A DNA stretch of 64,000 nt from Rhodospirillaceae bacterium (GCA_020638575.1 JACKIH010000003.1:2771501-2835500); one strand, 5' to 3'; shown: positions 29,174 to 37,440, counted from the stretch's first letter. Program-made: numbers and translations. The notes: a model not told the origin generated them from the letters alone.

Positions 29174-30084
29174 GCCCGGCTGACGACATCCACCCCGGCG
29201 AGGGCGAGCCCGCCCCCTGGGTGGTGCCCGATCCCGAAGACCCGCGCCTCACCCGCCTTGTGGCCGGGCGCGATCACACCGGCGCCGCGATCGAGGTGGC
29301 GGTGACCATGGAGCGGCCGCTGACGCTGTTCCTCAATTCCCGCGAGATCGTCACCATGATGACCATCGGCGATCACCCGGACTATCTCGCCCTCGGCTAC
29401 CTGCTGAACCAGAACATGCTGGGGCCCGAGGACCGGGTGCTCGGCGTGGAGTACGACGACGATACCGAAACGGTGGTGGTGCGCACCGAACGGGAAACGG
29501 ATTTCGAGGACAAGCTGCGCAAGAAGACGCTGACCAGCGGCTGCGCCCAGGGTACGGTGTTCGGCGACGTGATGGAGAAGTTCGAGACGATCCGCCTGCC
29601 GGCCGAAGCACGCCTGCGCACCTCTTGGCTCTACGCCCTGGTGCGCACCATCAACGCCCTGCCCAGCCTCTACCTCACCGCCGGCGCCATCCACGGCTGC
29701 GTGCTGTGCTGTGAGGACCGGCCGCTCGTCTATATGGAGGATGTCGGCCGCCACAACGCCGTGGACAAGGTGGCCGGCTACATGCGGGTGCACGGCGTGG
29801 AGCCCGCCGACAAGATCTTCTACACCACCGGCCGGCTGACCAGCGAGATGGTGATCAAGACGGTGCAGATGGGCATTCCCATCCTGATCTCGCGCTCCGG
29901 GTTTACCGCCTGGGGGGTGGAGCTGGCCCGCCGCGCCGGGCTGACGCTGGTGGGCCGCGCCAAGGGACGGCGCTTCGTGGTGCTGTCGGGCGCCGAACGC
30001 CTCGTCTACGACGCCGACCTGTCGGCGGTGGACGAGGAGCACCACCGCCACCACCGCAAGTCCGCACGTGACGATGACGTTTGA
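29170..30084 (+). CDS. fdhD: Formate dehydrogenase accessory sulfurtransferase FdhD
   Basis: FdhD carries sulfur from a cysteine desulfurase to the molybdenum cofactor of formate dehydrogenases. It has 304 residues with ERPLTLFLNSREIVTMM, GDHPDYLALGYLLNQ, AIHGCVLCCEDRPLVYMEDVGRHNAVDKV-type sequence, TGRLTSEMVIK and SRSGFTAWGVELAR. The sulfur-relay loop reads SGCAQG: only the first of the two cysteines of the Escherichia coli CGACG loop is present. The start is GTG at 29170, overlapping the upstream TGA (GTGA), so translation is coupled. It pairs with moaA and mobA nearby. Confidence 0.95.
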   Translation: MSPADDIHPGEGEPAPWVVPDPEDPRLTRLVAGRDHTGAAIEVAVTMERPLTLFLNSREIVTMMTIGDHPDYLALGYLLNQNMLGPEDRVLGVEYDDDTETVVVRTERETDFEDKLRKKTLTSGCAQGTVFGDVMEKFETIRLPAEARLRTSWLYALVRTINALPSLYLTAGAIHGCVLCCEDRPLVYMEDVGRHNAVDKVAGYMRVHGVEPADKIFYTTGRLTSEMVIKTVQMGIPILISRSGFTAWGVELARRAGLTLVGRAKGRRFVVLSGAERLVYDADLSAVDEEHHRHHRKSARDDDV

Positions 30085-30097
30085 GTTTGAGCTGTTC

Positions 30098-30168
30098 CGT
30101 CCCGCGCCTCCACCCGGCCACCCCCGAAAGCATACTGGATTGGGTGGCCCGGCGGGGGTGCGGGCTGG
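30098..30168. repeat. REP-like palindrome R1, copy A
   Basis: Between fdhD and mobA, a left arm rich in CCCGCGCCTCCACCCGGCC faces a right arm GGGTGGCCCGGCGGGGGTG CGGGCTGG. Together they form an imperfect GC hairpin. The block ATTGGGTGGCC and the following GGAACCG are shared with copies near 31.6, 35.9 and 37.7 kb. It lies in the 138-bp fdhD-mobA gap and may act as a terminator or mRNA-stabilising structure. Confidence 0.65.
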
Positions 30169-30222
30169 AACCGTCTTGGCCGCAGGCCGAAAATGCCAAT
30201 CGAACCCGACAGGAACCGAAGC

Positions 30223-30837
30223 GTGAGCGAACCGCAGATCGTCGGCGTCATCCTGGCGGGCGGGCTTGCCCGTCGCATGGGCGGCGGCGACAAGGCCCTG
30301 CGCCCGCTGGCCGGCCGGCCGGTGCTGGACTGGGTGATCGCGCGCGCCCGCCCCCAGGTGTCCGCCCTGGCGCTCAACGCCAATGGCGACCCCGCCCGCT
30401 TCGCCCAATGGGACCTGCCGGTGCTGGCGGACCCGGTGGACGGGTTCGTCGGCCCGTTGGCCGGCGTGCTGGCGGGGCTCGATTGGGCGGCCGGGCTAGG
30501 GGCCGCCTGGCTGGCCACCTTCCCCTGCGACGCACCCTTCCTGCCGGCCGACCTGGTCGCCCGCCTCCAGGCTGCCCGCCAGGCTGCCGGGGTGCCGCTG
30601 GCCTGCGCCCGGTCGGGCGGCCGCGACCATCCGGTGGTGGGGCTGTGGCCGGTTTCACTGCGCGAGGATCTGCGTACGGCCCTGGTGAACGACGGCCTGC
30701 GCAAGGTGGACCTGTGGACCGCCCGGCACGGCCTGGCGGCAGCGGAGTTCTCCGTCGCTCCCCACGACCCGTTCTTCAACGCCAACCGCCCGGAAGACTT
30801 CCAGATGGCGGAGGGGCTGGCGAGCGGACTGCCGTAG
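30223..30837 (+). CDS. mobA: Molybdenum cofactor guanylyltransferase MobA
   Basis: Transfers GMP from GTP to molybdopterin to give the MGD form of the cofactor used by formate dehydrogenases and other DMSO-reductase family enzymes. It has 204 residues. The nucleotide-binding loop is ILAGGLARRMGGGDKAL near the N-terminus, followed by VLADPVDGFVGPLAGVLAGL, FPCDAPFLPADL and FFNANRPEDF. The GTG at 30223 is preferred because AGGAA lies 7 nt before it; the ATG at 30193 has no such site. FdhD upstream and moaA nearby support the assignment. Confidence 0.95.
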   Translation: MSEPQIVGVILAGGLARRMGGGDKALRPLAGRPVLDWVIARARPQVSALALNANGDPARFAQWDLPVLADPVDGFVGPLAGVLAGLDWAAGLGAAWLATFPCDAPFLPADLVARLQAARQAAGVPLACARSGGRDHPVVGLWPVSLREDLRTALVNDGLRKVDLWTARHGLAAAEFSVAPHDPFFNANRPEDFQMAEGLASGLP

Positions 30838-30843
30838 ATCGTC

Positions 30844-30877
30844 CTCCATGCTATCATGCATGCATCGATGCATGGAG
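30844..30877. promoter_or_regulatory. Palindromic operator of the antitoxin-toxin operon
   Basis: Inverted arms CTCCATGC and GCATGGAG (30844-30851 and 30870-30877) enclose further palindromic sequence TGCATGCA. The site ends 6 nt before the antitoxin ATG and includes its GGAG ribosome site. Type II antitoxins of the Phd/VapB kind usually bind such dyads to repress their own operon. The autoregulation is inferred. Confidence 0.65.
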
Positions 30878-30883
30878 TGAGCC

Positions 30884-31147
30884 ATGGCCGCGACGCGCGA
30901 CATTCCCGCCAGCGAGCTGCGCACCCATTTGGGCGCGGTGCTCGACGCCGTGCGGGCCGGCGAAACCATCGGCGTAACCCACCGCGGCGCCCGCATTGCC
31001 CGCATCGTGCCCGAAGCCGACGCCGCGGCCCGGCGCCAGCAAGCTGTGGACGGCATTCTGGCCTTTCGCGCGGAGCACGCCGGCCGACTCCCGAAACTCG
31101 ACGCCGCTGCCATCAAGGCACTCATCGAGGAGGGCCGGCGCAGCTAG
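30884..31147 (+). CDS. Type II antitoxin, Phd/YefM-like
   Basis: An 87-residue protein. The N-terminal ~55 residues fit the prevent-host-death fold: IPASELRTHLGAVLDAVRAGETIGVTHRGARIARIVP-type sequence, with the conserved R.HLG..LD.V..GE...T.RG pattern. The C-terminal part is charged and helical and would wrap the toxin. GGAG lies 6 nt before the ATG. The stop TAG overlaps the GTG start of the PIN gene by one base, so both are made from one mRNA. DNA binding to the upstream palindrome is expected. Confidence 0.88.
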   Translation: MAATRDIPASELRTHLGAVLDAVRAGETIGVTHRGARIARIVPEADAAARRQQAVDGILAFRAEHAGRLPKLDAAAIKALIEEGRRS

Positions 31148-31545
31148 TGGCGATCGTATTGGATGCCTCGGTCGCGGTCGCGTGGGCTGCGGAAACGGAG
31201 CTGGCGCTGCCCCTGCTCCACCGGGTCCGCGACGAGGCGCTCCACGCCCCCATGCTGTGGTGGTACGAAGTCCACAACGCCCTGGTGATGAAGGAACGGC
31301 GCGGCTTGCTCTTCCCCGCTGCGGCCGATGCGTTTATGGACCTGCTGGCAGGGCTCGGGGTCGAACTCGATACCGCGCCCGACCGGGCGGGCGTCGTTCG
31401 CCTGGCCAGAGCCCACCGGCTCAGCGTCTACGACGCCGCCTATCTGGAACTGGCCCAGCGCCGCGCCCTGGCGCTGGCGAGCCTCGACCGCTCGCTGTTG
31501 GCAGCCGCCAAGGCCGAAGGCGTGTCCGCCCTGGTCGCGCCATGA
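31147..31545 (+). CDS. Type II toxin, PIN-domain ribonuclease (VapC-like)
   Basis: A 132-residue PIN-domain protein. The four acidic residues that bind Mg2+ are visible: Asp6 in VLDASVAVAW, Glu41 in YEVHNAL, Asp96 in LSVYDAAYLELA and Asp114 in LASLDRSL. Such toxins cleave RNA, often tRNA or rRNA, when the antitoxin is lost. The GTG start overlaps the antitoxin stop (TAGTG). Unlike the relic at 26.2 kb, which ends in a different C-terminal pattern, this copy appears intact. Confidence 0.9.
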   Translation: MAIVLDASVAVAWAAETELALPLLHRVRDEALHAPMLWWYEVHNALVMKERRGLLFPAAADAFMDLLAGLGVELDTAPDRAGVVRLARAHRLSVYDAAYLELAQRRALALASLDRSLLAAAKAEGVSALVAP

Positions 31546-31561
31546 CCATGGGATCGCCGCG

Positions 31562-31665
31562 CCGTCCCGCGCCTCCACCCGGCTCTCCACGCCAAGGCCG
31601 ACGATTGGGCGGCCGGGTGGGCCGGACTCGAACCAACACTGCGCACAAGCGTTCTGGTCTCTGAG
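31562..31665. repeat. REP-like palindrome R1, copy B with extended tail
   Basis: Downstream of the toxin gene. It begins with GTCCCGCGCCTCCACCCGGC, the same 20 bases as copy A, and continues to ATTGGGCGGCCGGGTGGGCC and GGACTCGAACC. It then has a tail CGTTCTGGTCTCTGAGA related to CCGTACTGGTCTCAGACC after copy C. The part GGACTCGAACC looks like a reversed tRNA T-arm, but no cloverleaf can be formed. Confidence 0.6.
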
Positions 31666-31688
31666 ATGTCGGCTCGGGAGCACAGGCG

Positions 31689-32102
31689 ATGAGCGTTCTC
31701 GATCGTGCCAACAAGGTCGCCCTGTCCGGCGACGACATGATCGAAGCCCTCAGCATCGTCAACAGCCTGCCGCCCGAAGACCGCCGGTCCATGGCGACCC
31801 GTACGATCCGCCTGCTCCAGCACTTCGAGGCGCTCCGACGCCCGGGCCACCCCAATGTCGGCGAAGTGGTGATGGCGATCGAGTTCCGCTTCTGGGCGCT
31901 GGCCCGGCTGCACTTGACGGACCACCGCGGGCTGGCCGGCTGGATGACGCCGACCGGCGACCGCATGGACTCCGTCAAGGACGAACTGCTTTCGGTGGCG
32001 GCGACCGAGCCGCTGGTCAAGATCGACGGCCGGGTGGCGTTCGATGCGGAAAGCTTCGTCGACCGCCTGCTGGAGATCGGCGCAGGGCAGGGCCGGGCGT
32101 GA
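31689..32102 (+). CDS. Hypothetical protein
   Basis: A 137-residue soluble protein I do not recognise. It is largely helical with an N-terminal segment MSVLDRANKVALSGDDMIEALSIVNSL-like pattern, a middle stretch EVVMAIEFRFWALARLHL and an acidic C-terminus. No signal, membrane helix or known motif is visible. GGGAG lies ahead of the ATG and codon use matches its neighbours, so it is likely real. It stands after the toxin and its repeat, upstream of the TSUP permease by 60 bp. Confidence 0.55.
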   Translation: MSVLDRANKVALSGDDMIEALSIVNSLPPEDRRSMATRTIRLLQHFEALRRPGHPNVGEVVMAIEFRFWALARLHLTDHRGLAGWMTPTGDRMDSVKDELLSVAATEPLVKIDGRVAFDAESFVDRLLEIGAGQGRA

Positions 32103-32162
32103 CTCCTGTGGCCTCCCACCCGGCAGCACGCTCGCCACACCACATGACCCCCGGTCCCCGCC

Positions 32163-32909
32163 ATGCCCGCTGAAACCCTCGCCGTGGTGCTGGGCGCCTT
32201 CCTCCTTGCCGCCCTGGTAAAGGGCACCACGGGGCTCGGCTTCTCCACCACCGCGGTCGCCCCCCTGGCGCTGGTGCTGGGGCTGCCCGCGGCCCTGCCG
32301 TTGATGATCGTGCCCTCGCTCACCAGCAACGTCATCGTCATGGTCGGTGCGGGGCATTTCCGCGAGACGGTGCGCCGCTTCTGGCCGCTCTACGCCGGGG
32401 CCGTGCCCGGTATCGCCTGCGGGCTGGTGCTGCTGACCTGGCTGGACGGCCCCACCGCCGGGGCCTGCCTGGGCGTGGTGCTGGCGGTCTACGGCGTCTG
32501 GATGCTCGCCCGCCGCAGCGTCGGCCCGCCGCTGGCGCCAAAGACGGCGCGGCGGCTGGCGCCGCTGGTCGGGCTTGCCACCGGCACGGTGAACGGGCTC
32601 ACCGGTTCCCAGGTGATGCCGGTGCTGCCCTACCTGCTGGCGCTGAGGCTCGATCCCGACCGCTTCGTGCAGGCCATCAACATCTCCTTCAGCCTGTCGA
32701 GCCTTGCCATGGCCGTGGGCCTGTGGCGGATCGGGCTGCTGACCGGCGACACGCTGGCGGTCTCCGCCGCCGGGCTGGTGCCGGTGTTCCTCGGCACCTG
32801 GCTGGGGGCAAGGCTGCGCCGCCGCCTGGCGCCGGAGGTGTTCCGCCGCATCGTGCTGGTGCTGCTGGTCGTGCTCGGCGGCGTGCTGATCGCCAAGGCC
32901 GTGGCCTGA
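32163..32909 (+). CDS. TSUP (TauE/SafE) family permease
   Basis: A 248-residue membrane protein with about eight helices in two related halves. Motifs are GTTGLGFSTTAVAPLAL near residue 21 in the first half and GLATGTVNGLTGSQVMPVLPYLLAL in the second, the paired signatures of the sulfite/organosulfonate exporter family. These permeases move sulfite, sulfoacetate or other small anions. No sulfur gene is adjacent, so the substrate is not known. The ATG has only a weak ribosome site. Confidence 0.85.
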   Translation: MPAETLAVVLGAFLLAALVKGTTGLGFSTTAVAPLALVLGLPAALPLMIVPSLTSNVIVMVGAGHFRETVRRFWPLYAGAVPGIACGLVLLTWLDGPTAGACLGVVLAVYGVWMLARRSVGPPLAPKTARRLAPLVGLATGTVNGLTGSQVMPVLPYLLALRLDPDRFVQAINISFSLSSLAMAVGLWRIGLLTGDTLAVSAAGLVPVFLGTWLGARLRRRLAPEVFRRIVLVLLVVLGGVLIAKAVA

Positions 32910-32921
32910 GCCCGGCCCCGC

Positions 32922-34139
32922 CTACGCCGCAGCGGGCGCACGCGCCGGGCGAAACACCTCCACCGGCGCGCTCAGGCCGCGCAGCGGGAAGGTCCCGCAG
33001 GGCTCCACCGGCAGGCCGCAGCGATCGGCGACGAGGCGCGACATCAGCACCGGCTCGTCCAGCGTCTTGCACAGCTCCTGCAGCCGGCTGACCTTGTTGA
33101 CGGCACTGCCGATGGCGGTGAAATCCAGCCGGTCCGGCCCGCCCACATTGCCGTAGGCCACATAGCCCAGGTCGAGCGTCAGCCCGAACCGCAGGGCTTC
33201 CCGTCCGGCCTCCGCCCGCCGGGCGTTCACGTCGGCCATCTTTTCCAGGGCCGCGGTCATGGCGTCGGCGGCGGCGGCGCACGCTGCTTCCGCACCGGCT
33301 TCCGGCGGTGCCGGGAACAGCGCCAGCACCGCGTCGCCCATGAACTTCAGCACCTCCCCGTCGGCCCCCTCCACGGCCTCCACCACCGCCCCGAAGAAGT
33401 CGCTGAGGGCATCGAGCACCTCCGGCGGCTCCAGTCGGCTCGTCAGCTCGGTATAGCCGCGCAGGTCGGCATACATGACGGCCGCCTTGATGAACTGGAT
33501 GTCGCCGCGGCGGAAGGCGCCGGCCAGTACCTGGTGGGCGATGCCGCGTCCGAGATAGGTCTCCAGCAGCCGCTTCATGGTGAGCCGCACGGTGGAGACT
33601 TCCAGGATGGGCACGAGCAGGCGGTTCACCTCTTCGAAGCGCGCCAGGTCGTGGTCGGTGAAGCCGCCCGGCCGGTCGGTGGCGTACGCCACGATCTGCA
33701 CGGCCCCGTCGGTCAGTACCGCGGGCAGGCACAGATAGTCGGTGCCGCCCTCCGCCGCCAGCTCGAACAGCAGCGTGTGGTGGCGCTCAGGGTCCAGGTC
33801 GTCCAGGCGCTGGCGGTAGGGCCGCTGGGTTTCGATGACGTACTGGCCGGGGCTGCCTTCGTACATCGGCGTGTCGCGGTAGCCGTGGGGGACCGTGGTG
33901 TGCTCCGCGATCCCGTGCTCGCGCCGCCACACCACGCCTTCCGCGCCGATCAGCGGGTCGAGGATGCGTTGGCCCAGGCGGATGCGCCACACCGGCGCCC
34001 CGGCATCCAGCATCTCGTGCCCGAAGGCGGTGCCGAAGGCGACCGGCTGGGCGATCAGGCGGCCCTCGCCGATCAGCCAGGCGAGCACGGAGGCGGCGGA
34101 CCAGGTGGTGGCGGAGGGGAGTGTCAGCGTATCGGCCAT
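32922..34139 (-). CDS. Class III adenylate/guanylate cyclase with N-terminal sensor region
   Basis: A 405-residue soluble protein. Residues 1-~190 form an N-terminal domain without motifs I can name; it occurs ahead of cyclase domains and may be GAF-like. The catalytic domain (~210-390) has the first metal Asp in MYADLRGYTEL, the second in LKFMGDAVLALF, the purine-reading segment LDFTAIGSAVN, and NKVSRL with the transition-state Asn/Arg. The residues of an adenylate cyclase are present, with Lys in the LKFMGD segment and Asp in LDFTAIG. Adjacent DUF2244 and folP are on the same strand but spaced ~90 and ~57 bp. Confidence 0.85.
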   Translation of the reverse strand: MADTLTLPSATTWSAASVLAWLIGEGRLIAQPVAFGTAFGHEMLDAGAPVWRIRLGQRILDPLIGAEGVVWRREHGIAEHTTVPHGYRDTPMYEGSPGQYVIETQRPYRQRLDDLDPERHHTLLFELAAEGGTDYLCLPAVLTDGAVQIVAYATDRPGGFTDHDLARFEEVNRLLVPILEVSTVRLTMKRLLETYLGRGIAHQVLAGAFRRGDIQFIKAAVMYADLRGYTELTSRLEPPEVLDALSDFFGAVVEAVEGADGEVLKFMGDAVLALFPAPPEAGAEAACAAAADAMTAALEKMADVNARRAEAGREALRFGLTLDLGYVAYGNVGGPDRLDFTAIGSAVNKVSRLQELCKTLDEPVLMSRLVADRCGLPVEPCGTFPLRGLSAPVEVFRPARAPAAA

Positions 34140-34231
34140 GGCCGGCAAATGGTGCGGCGATGGGTCGGCGTCAAACCTCCGGCCGGTCCTTTTGGGACAA
34201 ATCGTCGATGGCGCCGCCCCGCGGCAGGCCG

Positions 34232-34747
34232 CTATTCGGCGGGAGCGGAGCGGAACAGGCCCACCGGGTGGCGCTGGAATTCCAGTGCTGCGGTGAGCGC
34301 ACGGGCGAAGTCCACCCGTTCGCCGCACGACAGGAAAGCGCCCACGCCCACCCGCCGACCGTGGCTGGTGATCACCACCTCGCCGGTGCGCGAGTGCGGC
34401 GGGTCCACCTGCACGCGCACCCAGAAGGGCTGGAAGCTGTGGGTCTCCCGCTGGCCGCGCAGGTTGCCCCGCTCCACCAGCAGGGCCGCGTCGTTGAGGC
34501 GGACTTTCTCGTAGATCAGGGCGGCCCGTCGCCGGTTGACCTTGATGGCCACATAGATCACCAGCACTTCCAGGCCGTAGAAGCCGAAGATCGGCCAGGC
34601 ACCGCGCGACAGGAAGAACATCCCGAGGGCGAAGCTGAACAGGCCCAGCACCGCCATGAAGATGGCGAAGCCGCGCCGGCTTAGGCTCTGGTTGGGGTGG
34701 AGGATGGCGTCGAACAGCCACTCCGATTGCGATGCATGGGCGCTCAT
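34232..34747 (-). CDS. DUF2244 membrane protein
   Basis: A 171-residue inner-membrane protein. Two close helices at ~25-60 (FAIFMAVLGLFSFALGMFFL and WPIFGFYGLEVLVIYVAIK) are followed by a cytosolic domain with ERGNLRGQRETHSFQPFWVRV and LTAALEFQRH. This is the pattern of DUF2244, a family common in alphaproteobacteria and often placed near respiratory genes. Function is not known. The ATG at 34747 is preferred to one 15 codons upstream because the sequence before it lacks the family pattern. Confidence 0.8.
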   Translation of the reverse strand: MSAHASQSEWLFDAILHPNQSLSRRGFAIFMAVLGLFSFALGMFFLSRGAWPIFGFYGLEVLVIYVAIKVNRRRAALIYEKVRLNDAALLVERGNLRGQRETHSFQPFWVRVQVDPPHSRTGEVVITSHGRRVGVGAFLSCGERVDFARALTAALEFQRHPVGLFRSAPAE

Positions 34748-34804
34748 GGCCCCAACAATGGCGGATTCCCGCAACAGGTCAAGCAGCCGCACTGACGCGG
34801 CCGC

Positions 34805-35839
34805 TCAGCTTGGATCGGCCGGCTCGGATGCCGCAATAGCCGACCATACTGCTAGGGCTTGTGCCGTCTCGGCCACGTCGTGGACGCGCAGCATGTGGGC
34901 GCCGCGCGCCACCGCGGCCAGGCCGGCGGCGATGGAGCCGGCCACCCGCTGCTTCGGCGCCTCGCCACGGCTCAGCCTGGCGATGAAGGCTTTGCGCGAG
35001 ACGCCGTAGAGCACCGGCCCGCCGAGGCTGAGGAAGAAACCGGCGTCGCGCAGCAAGGTGGCGTTGTGCGCCACCGTCTTGCCGAAGCCGATGCCGGGAT
35101 CGACGGCGATGTCGTCGGCCGTCAGTCCGGCCGCCCGGCACGCCGCTACGCGCTCGGCCAGGAAATCGAACACGTCGCAGGTGACATGGCCGTAGCGCGG
35201 GTCGGCCTGCATGGTGCGCGGCTCCCCCAACATGTGCATCAGCACCACCGGGCAGCGCCGCTGAGCCACCACCGCCAGCGCCCGCGCATCGCCGGTGAGT
35301 GCCGTAACGTCGTTGACGATGCGCGCCCCGGCGTCCAGTGCGGCCTCCATCACCGCGGCGTTGCGGGTGTCGATGGAGACGCAGGCGCCGGCCGCAGCCA
35401 GCCCCGCGACCACCGGCAGCACACGGGCCAGTTCCTCCTCGATCGGAACGGGCTCGGCCCCCGGCCGGGTGGACTCCCCGCCGACATCCAGAATGTCGGC
35501 CCCCGCATCGCGCAACGCCAGCCCGTGGGCGATGGCGGCGTCGGCCGTCGCCAGGTCGCCGCCGTCGGAAAAGCTGTCCGGCGTCACGTTGACCACGCCC
35601 ATCAGCCGCGGCCGGTCTACCGCCAGCCCGGCGAAGGGTCCGCGCGGCCGGCCGATCCCTGCCAGCAGGTCGGCGGCCCCGGCCAGCCCCTGGTCGTCGG
35701 CCCATTCCACCACGAGGTCGACGGGCAGGGTAAGCCGGGTGATGGTGCCGTCCAGCCGCGCCAACACGTAGACATGGCGGAAACTGCCGGGGCCACCGGC
35801 GGGATCGGGCACTGGGGCAAGGTAGAGGTCGCGGGGCAT
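34805..35839 (-). CDS. folP: Dihydropteroate synthase
   Basis: Condenses 6-hydroxymethyl-7,8-dihydropterin pyrophosphate with 4-aminobenzoate in folate synthesis; target of sulfonamides. It has 344 residues, longer than the usual ~280. An N-terminal extension of ~75 residues precedes the TIM barrel, which starts at LMGVVNVTPDSFSDGG. Other marks are GGESTRPGAEPV, SIDTRNAAV, VLMHMLGEPRTMQ, DPGIGFGKT and GVSRKAFIARL. An AGGAGG site precedes the ATG. The extension resembles the N-terminal part seen in other alphaproteobacterial FolP proteins. Confidence 0.96.
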   Translation of the reverse strand: MPRDLYLAPVPDPAGGPGSFRHVYVLARLDGTITRLTLPVDLVVEWADDQGLAGAADLLAGIGRPRGPFAGLAVDRPRLMGVVNVTPDSFSDGGDLATADAAIAHGLALRDAGADILDVGGESTRPGAEPVPIEEELARVLPVVAGLAAAGACVSIDTRNAAVMEAALDAGARIVNDVTALTGDARALAVVAQRRCPVVLMHMLGEPRTMQADPRYGHVTCDVFDFLAERVAACRAAGLTADDIAVDPGIGFGKTVAHNATLLRDAGFFLSLGGPVLYGVSRKAFIARLSRGEAPKQRVAGSIAAGLAAVARGAHMLRVHDVAETAQALAVWSAIAASEPADPS

Positions 35840-35874
35840 GGGGCCTCCTGGGGCCTTTTCGCTTCAGGCAGCAC

Positions 35875-35945
35875 CAGCCCGCACCCCCGCCCGGCCGCCC
35901 AACCCATTGTAAGATATTGGGTGGCCGGGTGGCGGTGCGGGCCGG
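35875..35945. repeat. REP-like palindrome R1, copy C (best preserved)
   Basis: Two 29-nt arms face each other around the loop CCCATTGTAAGATA. The left arm begins CCAGCCCGCACCCCCGCCCG and the right arm ends CGGTGCGGGCCGG; 25 of 29 positions pair. It sits ahead of folP and after the M14 peptidase upstream region, between two leftward genes. The downstream block CCGTACTGGTCTCAGACC is shared in part with copy B. Confidence 0.75.
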
Positions 35946-36059
35946 AACCGACGCTGGCGCGGTGAAAACCGTACTGGTCTCAGACCCGCCGACCTTCCCG
36001 CGGGTGGTGCGACGGTGCAAGGCGGCGGTGCCGGGAGCAAAGGAGGTTGAGGGGCGCCC

Positions 36060-36908
36060 CTACTCCATCACCGGCAGCGGGGGTAGCGGCAGGAAGCGTT
36101 CGGCGAGCGCATGGGCGAAGGCACCCAGCTCACGCGAGCGGTCGGGCAGGGCGTCGGCATCGCCGGAGCGCTCCAGCCCGTCGATCTCCACGGTGATCAC
36201 GCCGATGCTGGGCCGCCCGCCGGGGCCGCGCACCGGGCACGGCGCCCAGCTTCCCAGCGACACGCCATCGGCCACGTCGCCGCTCCACAGGCTGGTGTCG
36301 GCCCCGTTCAGCGTGTTGCCGGGCACGCGCGCTCCGCGGGCTGCGGCATGGCGGGCGAGGTCGAGCGCCAGGGCGGCGTCGGCGGCGGTCGCCACCGAGT
36401 CGGTGCGGCCCTCGGCATCCCTATGGGGATCGGCAAAAATGCCGGCGCGCTCGGGGAACACGGTGGCGTGGACCGACGCGATGCGGTCCGGCCGGAAGGC
36501 CGCGATCACTGCCAGCAACGCCCGGTTTTCCGCCAGCACTCCCCGCCCCAGGGCATCGCACCCGCCGCCGTCGAGCAGCCGGCCGAGCGGCGGAAAATTG
36601 CGGTTGGTGGGGGTGTCGCCCTCGCGCAGGCCGATGGCGGTGTTGTCGGGGAACAGGTCGGGGATCACCAGGGTGTCGGTGCCCGGACACGGGGTTTCCT
36701 TCAGCAGCCCGATCAGGCGCTCGGCCACCTCCACGCCGGAACGCTCCGAGCCGTGCACGCCGGCGATCACCAGGCGCCGCGTCGGCCCATCGGGAAAGCG
36801 GTAGAGACAGACCGGCCGGCCGCCGGCGGTGGCCAGCAGCGGGGCGGCATGGCGGCCGCGCCAGGGTTCCGCCAAGAGGTCGGCGATGCGCCGGTTGGCG
36901 ACCGTCAT
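36060..36908 (-). CDS. M14-family zinc carboxypeptidase / amidase-like protein
   Basis: A 282-residue protein with the zinc-binding pattern of the M14 metallopeptidase and succinylglutamate-desuccinylase group. GVHGSERSGVEVAERLI supplies His and Glu, PTNRNFPP is the substrate-binding Asn-Arg pair, a later SVHATVF supplies the third His, and VITVEIDG supplies the catalytic Glu. This resembles murein tripeptide amidase MpaA more than aspartoacylase. No signal peptide is seen, so a cytosolic role such as peptidoglycan peptide recycling is possible. The ATG at 36908 follows a G-rich tract. Confidence 0.75.
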   Translation of the reverse strand: MTVANRRIADLLAEPWRGRHAAPLLATAGGRPVCLYRFPDGPTRRLVIAGVHGSERSGVEVAERLIGLLKETPCPGTDTLVIPDLFPDNTAIGLREGDTPTNRNFPPLGRLLDGGGCDALGRGVLAENRALLAVIAAFRPDRIASVHATVFPERAGIFADPHRDAEGRTDSVATAADAALALDLARHAAARGARVPGNTLNGADTSLWSGDVADGVSLGSWAPCPVRGPGGRPSIGVITVEIDGLERSGDADALPDRSRELGAFAHALAERFLPLPPLPVME

Positions 36909-37124
36909 GCCGGCCCCCGGAGAGGGTCGCGGCTGCCCGGCCGGCACATTCTGCCGGCCCCAATCCTGCCCCCCGCTCGGGCTTGTCCGATGCACGCCGG
37001 GCCGAAGGCCAGGGCTGCCGGGGGATGGCAAGTTGGCATGTCGGTTGCTGAGGGATGCGCGAGGGCCGATCGCCGCGGGCGGACGGCCGCCCCGAGATGC
37101 AGGCGTGAAGACTGGAGAGCGACC

Positions 37125-37421
37125 ATGACGGTATCACCCATTGGCCAATCCCCGTTCCCGACCCAGCCGCCGACGATCGAGCGCGCACCGGCCAAGCCGG
37201 CCGCGACGCCGCAGCCGGCGGAGGATACGGTGGCCGTTTCCGGCGATGGTGGCGGCGCCGTCAAGGAGATGCTGCAGGCCATGATCGAACAAGGGTTCAC
37301 GGTGGTCGCGTTCAACGAGGACTCGGCCCGCGCTGCCGCGGAAGCAGTGAAAGCCGCCCTGATCGCCGAAGGCAAGCCCATCGCCAACGCCGATCCGGCG
37401 GCCTTCGGCCGGAGGTTCTAG
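37125..37421 (+). CDS. Hypothetical protein with proline/alanine-rich N-terminus
   Basis: A 98-residue protein. The first ~45 residues are Pro/Ala-rich and probably disordered. The second half (MLQAMIEQGFTVVAFNEDSARAAAEAVKAALIAEG-like) looks like a small alpha/beta unit. GGAGAG lies 6 nt before the ATG. I do not recognise it. It is divergent from the M14 gene and is followed by repeat R2. Confidence 0.55.
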   Translation: MTVSPIGQSPFPTQPPTIERAPAKPAATPQPAEDTVAVSGDGGGAVKEMLQAMIEQGFTVVAFNEDSARAAAEAVKAALIAEGKPIANADPAAFGRRF

Positions 37422-37440
37422 CAGGCCCCGCGGAACCTAG

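Noticed and set aside
31585..31665. A possible tRNA gene or tRNA fragment (GGACTCGAACC resembles a reversed T-arm)
   Set aside because: No acceptor, D-arm and anticodon stem can be formed around it on either strand, and the surrounding bases match the R1 repeat family.
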